Source of the DNA: Desulfatitalea sp. UBA4791
Lineage (GTDB): Bacteria > Desulfobacterota > Desulfobacteria > Desulfobacterales > Desulfosarcinaceae
DNA: 21,021 nt
Direction: 5' to 3'
NCBI GenBank assembly: GCA_002402905.1
Contig: DHGT01000084.1
Location: 3,146-24,166 of the forward strand
Shown here: one piece after another, positions 15,419 to 21,021 of the stretch
Position numbering within the stretch: position 1 is the first letter of the stretch
How the letters are laid out: each line of letters begins with the position of its first letter
Made by a program: the position numbers and the translations under genes
The notes under the pieces: model-generated
The model's database searches: none
Told to the model about the DNA's origin: nothing
Seen by the model: only the letters and a program-made list of their open reading frames with translations

Positions 15419-16345
15419 TCACACGATCCAGAGGGCATGATCGGTGAGCCGATCGGCCACATATCTGGAGGTGCTGCCAGAATAATAGGCCCGCCCGCTG
15501 CCACTGCGGCAGGTGACCACCGTATCGTATCCGCCGATTTCCGCCTCGTTGATGATCATTTTGCCGATTTTAGCCGTTTTCGTGGGCGTCAGCATTTGTA
15601 TATGACGCCCGTCGATCCCGGCCGCGATCATCCGCTGGGTGGCCTCCTGGCGAAACCGTTCACACATCTCCTGCTCATGACGTGCCAATTTGGCAGCCAT
15701 GTCATAGGTTTCGGGGCTCATCGTCCCCAATTGCTCCACCCAGCTCTCCTGCACCACATGGTAGAAGGTCAGGTGAAGCCGGGGCATTCCGGCCAGAAGG
15801 CTGGAGAGCCGATCGAGCAGACGGCCCCACGGGGCCATCACATCCACGGCAATCAGAAAATGTCTGGGGGCGATGTCGCCGTCCACGACCCAGACCGTCT
15901 GGCCGTCGCTGAATTCCACCAGTTTGGCGGTTACGCTGCCCATGAAGAGTTTCTGCGCCCGCGACAATCCCCTTCGACCGGTAACGATGGCGTCATAGTC
16001 GTTCTGGCGGCCATACTCGAGAATATCCTTTGCCAATCCCAGCACCCTTTCCTGGCTGACCAGTTCGATGTCGGCTTTGTCGATTCCTTGATTCAGGAGG
16101 ATATCCAGGCCCTTATTGAGCGTTGCCATGGATTCGGCCTGGTATTGTTCGCTCATTTTTTTAAGCGAGGTGCGCACCGCGGCATCGGTCTTGGCCTCTT
16201 CGACCAGGTATTGGGACATGATCGGTTGCACGTTGAACAAGGTGCATTGCCATTCGGCCCCACCGGACATGAACGCCGCGGCATAGGTCAAGGCCTGTTT
16301 TGAATGGATGGAACCATCCGTTGCGATCAACAGTTTTTTTTTCAT
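15419..16345 (-). CDS. Tandem universal stress protein (two UspA domains)
   Basis: Cytoplasmic protein of 308 residues made of two Usp domains. The first (about 1-145) begins KKLLIATDGSIHSKQAL and carries the complete nucleotide-binding pattern G-2x-G-9x-G-S in GRRGLSRAQKLFMGS, so it is expected to bind ATP. The second (about 148-308) begins FLIAVDVMAPWGRLLDRL, and its matching loop (CRSGSGRAYYSGSTSRYV) is degenerate, with shorter spacing, so it may be regulatory or non-binding. The ATG at 16345-16343 follows AGAAAGGAAAG; the frame is open 27 codons further up without comparable support. A sigma-54 type promoter lies about 60 nt upstream. The gene is divergent from the chemoreceptor genes and in the same direction as the liv operon. 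Confidence 0.88.
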   Translation of the reverse strand: MKKKLLIATDGSIHSKQALTYAAAFMSGGAEWQCTLFNVQPIMSQYLVEEAKTDAAVRTSLKKMSEQYQAESMATLNKGLDILLNQGIDKADIELVSQERVLGLAKDILEYGRQNDYDAIVTGRRGLSRAQKLFMGSVTAKLVEFSDGQTVWVVDGDIAPRHFLIAVDVMAPWGRLLDRLSSLLAGMPRLHLTFYHVVQESWVEQLGTMSPETYDMAAKLARHEQEMCERFRQEATQRMIAAGIDGRHIQMLTPTKTAKIGKMIINEAEIGGYDTVVTCRSGSGRAYYSGSTSRYVADRLTDHALWIV

Positions 16346-16405
16346 GGCATCTTTCCTTTCTCCTGAGGCGATCGTTTCATCGCTATGCAGACCGTAATTT
16401 AAAAC

Positions 16406-16421
16406 AGCAGAAAGCGTGCCA
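16406..16421 (-). promoter_or_regulatory. Sigma-54 (RpoN) type -24/-12 promoter for the universal stress protein gene
   Basis: The minus strand reads TGGCACGCTTTCTGCT. Against the consensus TGGCAC-N5-TTGCW it has the complete -24 element and four of the five -12 positions, with GG and GC at the required spacing. Transcription would start near 16395, leaving a leader of about 50 nt before the ATG at 16345. An enhancer-binding activator would be needed; its site was not identified. Confidence 0.6.
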
Positions 16422-16641
16422 TGCATGCCGTAAGCCTAACCGGTCATCTTGCATCGCGGCCATCGATTCGATTTGATTGAAAAGATATAAATTTCAATGG
16501 AAAGACCGTGTTCGGCACCAGAGCTTCTCGAACGACGGGCCGGGTGCTTGTGGGGACCCATGCCAGGTCAGGGGACCGAGCGTGGCCGGATTTTTTACAA
16601 CGTGTAAAGTCTCGGACAAACACCCTATCGATATTCTGGGC

Positions 16642-16668
16642 TTTAGTTCTGAAGAAAGCGGCCGATAC
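16642..16668 (+). promoter_or_regulatory. Sigma-28 (FliA)-like promoter for the first chemoreceptor
   Basis: TTTAGTTC (16642-16649), an 11-nt spacer and GCCGATAC (16661-16668) match the enterobacterial sigma-28 consensus TAAAGTTT-N11-GCCGATAA at 5 of 8 and 7 of 8 positions. The site is about 70 nt before the ATG of the chemoreceptor gene, a class of genes commonly transcribed by FliA. The remaining sequence between the two divergent genes (16346-16737) has no gene. Confidence 0.5.
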
Positions 16669-16737
16669 ACAAGATGGATCGGCAGTCATACCTGCCCATG
16701 ATAATTTGAAAATGCGGAGAAAGGGTGGAATATTGCG

Positions 16738-18672
16738 ATGAAAGCTTGGAAATTGAAGACTCAATTGGCGTTCGGATTTGCCCTGGTGCTGATTTTTACC
16801 GGAGTGGTCGGACTATCCGGGTTGGTCTCCCTGCATAATGTGTCCAAGGTCATGGATACCTATCGGCAAGTGAATCTGGCCCAAAGTGCCTTCAGCGATG
16901 CCAAGGAGCAGGTGGCCCTCTATTTTCTGAACAGCCATGAACAGGGGCGGGCCCAACAGGCTCAGGCCGGTGAAGCCGCCACCCGCCAGTTGAGCGAGAT
17001 CATCAAACTGTTGGAGGTCGCCAGTGAGCGACCGGGCGTTGCCGAAGAGGGGCGGCAGAGTTTGACGACCCTGCTGGATGGCTATCGTCAATTCCACGGT
17101 AGTTTCATCCGCTACGCTGAATATGAAGCCGTCAAAATTGCCGAGGAACAAAAGGCCATGGATTGGCTGAACACATTCGGCGATCTGATCAAGCAGGGAA
17201 TTTTTCGGACCGAGGACATGTTGGTGGCCCAGCGCTTTCTGCAATCCGGGGCCATCGGCTATTTCGAGCGGCCCAACGCAAGCCGCTGGCAGCAAATCGA
17301 AGCACACGAGCTACAATTTTCCGATGCCATGGCCAAATGGTTTGACCTTATCGAGAACAGCGACGAACTCCGCGATGTCCATACCAAGATCAGCGCCCGT
17401 TACGATCTGATCCGTGAATCGTTGAAGCAACACTATGATCAGGTCATCGGTCAGCAGGAGATGCAGCAAAAGATGAATGGGGCGGGCGAGCGCATTGGGC
17501 AGATTACCCATGGCCTTCTGGAAAAGGCCACCCAGGGTTTGGAACAGGTCCAGTCGCTTTCGTTGACCGTCATCGGGGTTGCGATGTTTGCCGCCGTGCT
17601 GTTCGGGGTGGTGTTTGCCTGGCTGACCACCCGGTCGATCACCGGTCCCATCAAACAGGTGACCGCGGGATTGCAGGATGTGGCCGAAGGCGAAGGGGAC
17701 CTGACCAAGCGGCTCAACATCGGTTTTAAAAACGAGGTCGGTGAACTGGCCAACTGGTTCAATGTCTTCATGGAAAAATTGAACCAGATGATTCGAGAAA
17801 TCGCCGGCAACGCCGGCCAGTTGAGCCAATCCGCCAGTCAGTTGTTCCAGGTGTCGGCCAAGATGTCCGAAGCGGCCGAAAATATGTCTGGCCGAGCGTC
17901 ATCGGTGGCCGGTGCCGCGGAAGAGATGAGCACCACCATGGCTTCGGTAGCCGCTTCCAGTGAGCAGGCCTCCACCAGTGCCAATCTGGTGGCTGCGGCC
18001 GTCGAGCAGATGAATGCATCGGTCGGTGAAATCGCCACCAATTCAGAAAAGGCCAGGGGCGTGACCGAAACGGCCGTGGACAAAACCAGCAAGACCTCGG
18101 AGCGGGTGCATCAACTGGGCGCCGCGGCGGCGGCCATCAGCAAGGTCACCGAGGTGATTACCGAAATCTCCGAGCAGACCAATCTGCTCGCTCTCAACGC
18201 TACCATAGAAGCGGCCCGGGCCGGCGAGGCGGGCAAGGGTTTCGCGGTCGTGGCCAATGAAATCAAGGAGCTGGCTGCCCAGACCGCCCGGGCCACCCAG
18301 GACATCAAGGCCAAGATCGATGACATTCAGCATTCCACCGGTCTCACGGTGTCTGAGATCGGTGAGATTTCAAAGGTCATCAACCATGTCAACGAAACCG
18401 TGACTATCATCGCTTCGGCCGTGGAGGAGCAGGCCGTCACCACCCGAGATATTGCCGGCAATATCGGCCAGACCTCGCTCGGCATCCAGGAAGTCAGCGC
18501 CAACGTGGCCCAAAGTTCGGCCGTCTCCGCCGACATCGCCGAAGATATCGGCAAGGTCAACGGCGATGCCAGCGAGATGTCCGCCAGCAGTGCCACCGTC
18601 AAATTGAGCGCCGAAGAGCTCTCCACTCTATCCGGTCAGCTCAATGCCGTGGTGGGACGATTTAAATTTTAA
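16738..18672 (+). CDS. Methyl-accepting chemotaxis protein with all-helical periplasmic sensor
   Basis: Inner-membrane chemoreceptor of 644 residues that signals to CheA/CheW. TM1 is at about 9-31 (LAFGFALVLIFTGVVGLSGL). The periplasmic region (about 32-274) is long, charged and apparently all helical, rich in Gln and Glu, as in helical bimodular (HBM) or four-helix sensors. TM2 is at about 275-296, followed by a HAMP domain (TTRSITGPIKQVTAGLQDVA) with the adjoining EGDLTKRL motif. The signalling domain occupies the C-terminal part, with the hairpin tip EQTNLLALNATIEAARAGEA near 480-500 and KGFAVVANEIKELA after it. No C-terminal NWETF-type tether is present; it ends VVGRFKF. A purine-rich AGAAAGGGTGG lies before the ATG. 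Ligand unknown. Confidence 0.92.
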   Translation: MKAWKLKTQLAFGFALVLIFTGVVGLSGLVSLHNVSKVMDTYRQVNLAQSAFSDAKEQVALYFLNSHEQGRAQQAQAGEAATRQLSEIIKLLEVASERPGVAEEGRQSLTTLLDGYRQFHGSFIRYAEYEAVKIAEEQKAMDWLNTFGDLIKQGIFRTEDMLVAQRFLQSGAIGYFERPNASRWQQIEAHELQFSDAMAKWFDLIENSDELRDVHTKISARYDLIRESLKQHYDQVIGQQEMQQKMNGAGERIGQITHGLLEKATQGLEQVQSLSLTVIGVAMFAAVLFGVVFAWLTTRSITGPIKQVTAGLQDVAEGEGDLTKRLNIGFKNEVGELANWFNVFMEKLNQMIREIAGNAGQLSQSASQLFQVSAKMSEAAENMSGRASSVAGAAEEMSTTMASVAASSEQASTSANLVAAAVEQMNASVGEIATNSEKARGVTETAVDKTSKTSERVHQLGAAAAAISKVTEVITEISEQTNLLALNATIEAARAGEAGKGFAVVANEIKELAAQTARATQDIKAKIDDIQHSTGLTVSEIGEISKVINHVNETVTIIASAVEEQAVTTRDIAGNIGQTSLGIQEVSANVAQSSAVSADIAEDIGKVNGDASEMSASSATVKLSAEELSTLSGQLNAVVGRFKF

Positions 18673-18683
18673 GTGGGACACCT

Positions 18684-18741
18684 GAAATATTGGGAGGGCC
18701 CGGCCACGCGACGGGGCGGGATTCCCGCATGCGAATATTTC
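18684..18741. repeat. Inverted repeat between the two chemoreceptor genes
   Basis: GAAATATT (18684-18691) and AATATTTC (18734-18741) are perfect inverted copies enclosing a GC-rich stretch that includes GCGGGATTCCCGC. The structure ends just before the ribosome-binding site of the second receptor gene. It has no T-tract and could modulate read-through or translation of the second gene. Confidence 0.35.
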
Positions 18742-18757
18742 GGCATTGGAGGAAAAA

Positions 18758-20761
18758 ATGGAAATCAATTTGAGATCGATCTCTTCAAAGCTCATTATCG
18801 GAGGCGTTTGCGCCGTTTTGTTGCCTTTGATGGTCGTCGGATTTCTTTCCTTTTCCAAGGCGCGCGTGGCCATGCAGGATCTGTCGAGACAACAGGCCCA
18901 AGGTGTCGCCGCCGATTTGGCCAAGCAGACCGCCATGGGGATCAAATCGGAGATTGCACTGGCCCAGGTGATTGCCGGTCAGAAAATGATCGTCAATCTG
19001 CTGCTGACCATCGATAAGCTGGGCTATGGCAACATTCATGACTATACCTATGAAATTTATGCGGATCTGAGAAGCCAGTTCGCCAACATGTCCGACTACT
19101 ACCAGGCGGTGTTCGTGGCGGATAAATCCGGTCTGGTATTGACCGGTATCTTAGAGAACGGCGAGAGTTACGAAGGCGTCTCCGTCTCTGACCAGGTCTA
19201 TTTTCAGGAAGCCTTGAAAACGGGCCGGGCGATCATGAGTGATGTCGCCCCCTCCAAGAGCAACAACCAGCCGATTGTCGTGGCCTGTGCTCCGGTTCTC
19301 AATAAGGATGGCGATGCCATCGGCGCCGTCGGTACGGAGATCAAGATCCGCTTTTTTTCGGATCTGGTTGCTGCCCGCAAAATTGGACAATCGGGTTATG
19401 GATACATGATCGACAGCAAAGGGCTCATCCTTGCCCATCCGAAACCGGAGCACGTGTTGCGTCTCGATGTGACGACCATAAAAGAGATGTCTTCGATCAA
19501 CCAACGTATGATGGTCGGCGAAACCGGCGTGGAGAACTACATTTTCCAGGGCATTCGAAAAACGGCCGCATTTGCGCCCGTGGGATTTAACGGCTGGTCG
19601 ATCAGTGCCACCCAGAACGAAGAAGAATTTCTTGCCGCCTCGGTATCCATTCGCAACACCAATGTCTTGGTTGCCATTCTGGCAGGATTGATCATGGCGG
19701 TGGTGGTGATGCTGGCGGCTCGTAGCATCGTCCGACCGATCAATGCCGCCGTTGCCGGTCTGAAGGACATCGCCCAGGGAGAAGGTGATCTCACCATGCG
19801 GCTGGATGTCGCCAGCAGGGACGAAGTCGGCGACCTGGCCCGGTGGTTCAACGTTTTTATCGAAAAGCTGCAGGGTATCATCCGGGACATCGCGTCGGGT
19901 GTTCAAACGCTCTCTTCCTCATCCACCGAACTGTCCGCCATATCCGAACAGATGACCCAGGGAATTCAGAACGTCTCCGAGAAGAGCAATACCGTGTCCG
20001 CGGCCTCCGAAGAGATGAGTGCCAATATGAATAACGTTGCCGCCGCCATGGAGCAGTCTGCCACCAATACCAATATGGTGGCCTCCGCATCGGAAGAGAT
20101 GTCCAGCACCATCGGCGAACTATCCACGAATGCTGAAAAAGCGAGGCACATATCCGATGAGGCCGCGCATAAGGCGTCCGACGCATCGGCCAACATGGAT
20201 CAGTTGGGGGCGGCAGCCCGAGATATTGGCAATGTCGTTGAGACGATCACCGACATCTCGGAACAGGTGAATCTGCTTGCCCTCAACGCCACCATCGAAG
20301 CGGCCCGCGCAGGCGAAGCAGGCAAAGGTTTTGCCGTGGTCGCGAACGAAATCAAGGAGTTGGCCAAGCAGACCGCAGAGGCGACCCATGAGATCAAGGC
20401 CAAGATTGCGGGTATCCAAGGCACCACCCAGGTGACGGTCGATCAAATCGGTGAGATCGCACGGGTGATTGCCCGGGTCAACGACCTGGTGGCGACCATT
20501 GCAACTTCAGTGGAAGAGCAATCCTCGGCCACCAAAAATATCGCCAACAATGTGGCCCAAGCCTCCCAAGGCATCCAGGAGGTGAACGAGAACGTCAACC
20601 AGAGCTCGCTGGTTTCATCGCAGATTGCCGGTGACATCGCCGGTATCAGCAGCGCCATGAATGAGATGACCGACGGCAGCGCCCAGGTCAACATCAGTGC
20701 CCAGGACCTTTCCAAACTGGCCGAGCAACTCGAACAGATGGTCCACCAGTTCAAAATTTAG
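18758..20761 (+). CDS. Methyl-accepting chemotaxis protein with dCache periplasmic sensor
   Basis: Inner-membrane chemoreceptor, 667 residues. TM1 is at about 12-34. The periplasmic part (about 38-298) is a double Cache domain: the distal module contains AVFVADKSGLVL, VSDQVYFQEALKTGRAIMSD and QPIVVACAPVLNKDG, and the proximal one contains GYGYMIDSKGLILAHP. TM2 is at about 302-324, followed by HAMP (SIVRPINAAVAGLKDIAQGE). The signalling tip NLLALNATIEAARAGEAGKG lies at about 505-524. The cytoplasmic part closely resembles that of the preceding receptor; the sensor does not. dCache sensors usually bind small metabolites such as amino or organic acids; the ligand here is unknown. The ATG at 18758 has GGAGG five bases upstream; an in-frame TTG at 18746 overlaps that site. 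The 85-nt gap suggests co-transcription with the first receptor. Confidence 0.92.
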   Translation: MEINLRSISSKLIIGGVCAVLLPLMVVGFLSFSKARVAMQDLSRQQAQGVAADLAKQTAMGIKSEIALAQVIAGQKMIVNLLLTIDKLGYGNIHDYTYEIYADLRSQFANMSDYYQAVFVADKSGLVLTGILENGESYEGVSVSDQVYFQEALKTGRAIMSDVAPSKSNNQPIVVACAPVLNKDGDAIGAVGTEIKIRFFSDLVAARKIGQSGYGYMIDSKGLILAHPKPEHVLRLDVTTIKEMSSINQRMMVGETGVENYIFQGIRKTAAFAPVGFNGWSISATQNEEEFLAASVSIRNTNVLVAILAGLIMAVVVMLAARSIVRPINAAVAGLKDIAQGEGDLTMRLDVASRDEVGDLARWFNVFIEKLQGIIRDIASGVQTLSSSSTELSAISEQMTQGIQNVSEKSNTVSAASEEMSANMNNVAAAMEQSATNTNMVASASEEMSSTIGELSTNAEKARHISDEAAHKASDASANMDQLGAAARDIGNVVETITDISEQVNLLALNATIEAARAGEAGKGFAVVANEIKELAKQTAEATHEIKAKIAGIQGTTQVTVDQIGEIARVIARVNDLVATIATSVEEQSSATKNIANNVAQASQGIQEVNENVNQSSLVSSQIAGDIAGISSAMNEMTDGSAQVNISAQDLSKLAEQLEQMVHQFKI

Positions 20762-20784
20762 ATTCAATTTCATAAACTTGCGCG

Positions 20785-20814
20785 GGTGTTGCGGGCGGGC
20801 GTTAAGCCCGCACC
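20785..20814. repeat. GC-rich hairpin (REP-like) downstream of the second chemoreceptor
   Basis: GGGTG(TTG)CGGGC near 20785 pairs with GCCCGCACCC at 20806-20815, and the tighter GCGGGC-GTTAA-GCCCGC lies at 20795-20811. There is no T-tract, so it resembles an intergenic repeat hairpin more than an intrinsic terminator, though it may protect the 3' end of the message. Confidence 0.5.
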
Positions 20815-20920
20815 CCTACGAGATTTGGATTACAATACAGGCCGTCGCCAGGGCCGGGTCTTGTAGGGCAGGGTGTATCCCCATAAGCGCTAAGATAATT
20901 CTATGCCCGATAAGTCCACA

Positions 20921-21021
20921 TCGTACTCGTACTCAGCGCTGCGGTACTCGTACTCGTCATCGAAAAATACCTGCCGAAGCTTGCATTTTCAAGCCTCGAA
21001 AGCAAAACCATCGAGTACGAG
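20921..21021. repeat. GTACTC repeat cluster and nested inverted repeat at right edge
   Basis: TCGTACTCGTACTC (20921-20934) and GTACTCGTACTC (20944-20955) are direct copies. CTCGTACTCG (20947-20956) recurs inverted as CGAGTACGAG (21012-21021, the last ten bases of the window). Between them CGAAGCTTG (20975-20983) and CAAGCCTCG (20990-20998) form an inner stem with one mismatch. No coding frame is supported from 20762 to the end. The element is probably cut by the window edge. Confidence 0.55.

Noticed and set aside
18746..18757. TTG start for the second chemoreceptor
   Set aside because: It coincides with the ribosome-binding site of the ATG at 18758.

Overview
The window is about 21 kb of GC-rich bacterial chromosome with dense coding, long GC-driven shadow frames and no rRNA, tRNA, CRISPR array or recognisable transposase. 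The gene content suggests a free-living, motile, anaerobic-type Desulfobacterota (deltaproteobacterial) genome, perhaps near Desulfosarcina/Desulfobacteraceae: a branched-chain-type ABC operon with an embedded acyl-CoA ligase, stand-alone tandem universal stress protein, chemoreceptor pair, DUF1566 protein, and short intergenic repeats. This placement is inference; no marker gene is present.

Left block, plus strand (213-8230). A four-gene cluster-9 metal uptake operon comes first: a TroA/ZnuA-type lipid-free binding protein, an ATPase and two permeases. Both permeases carry a C-terminal DtxR/MntR-like metal-sensing domain, with most of the metal-ligand positions kept, so the importer appears to hold its own metal sensor. 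A 781-residue SLC13-type permease with four RCK_C (TrkA-C) domains follows 25 nt later, and then a two-domain DUF1566 protein whose role is unknown.

Middle block, minus strand (8344-14912, read right to left). This is livK-livH-livM-CoA ligase-livG-livF, a complete HAAT/branched-chain-type ABC importer interrupted by an AMP-forming acyl-CoA synthetase. The arrangement suggests uptake of an organic (fatty or aromatic) acid coupled to CoA activation rather than amino acid uptake. LivM ends in a CXXC-X10-CXXC zinc-ribbon-like tail. A strong hairpin lies between livK and livH, and a candidate promoter with a palindrome lies upstream of livK.

Right block (15419-20761). A tandem-domain universal stress protein on the minus strand is preceded by a good sigma-54 type -24/-12 sequence. 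It is divergent from two plus-strand methyl-accepting chemotaxis proteins, the first preceded by a sigma-28 (FliA)-like promoter. The two receptors have different periplasmic sensors (all-helical and dCache) on very similar signalling domains. The right edge (20762-21021) is non-coding and holds a GC hairpin, GTACTC repeats and a nested inverted repeat cut by the window end.
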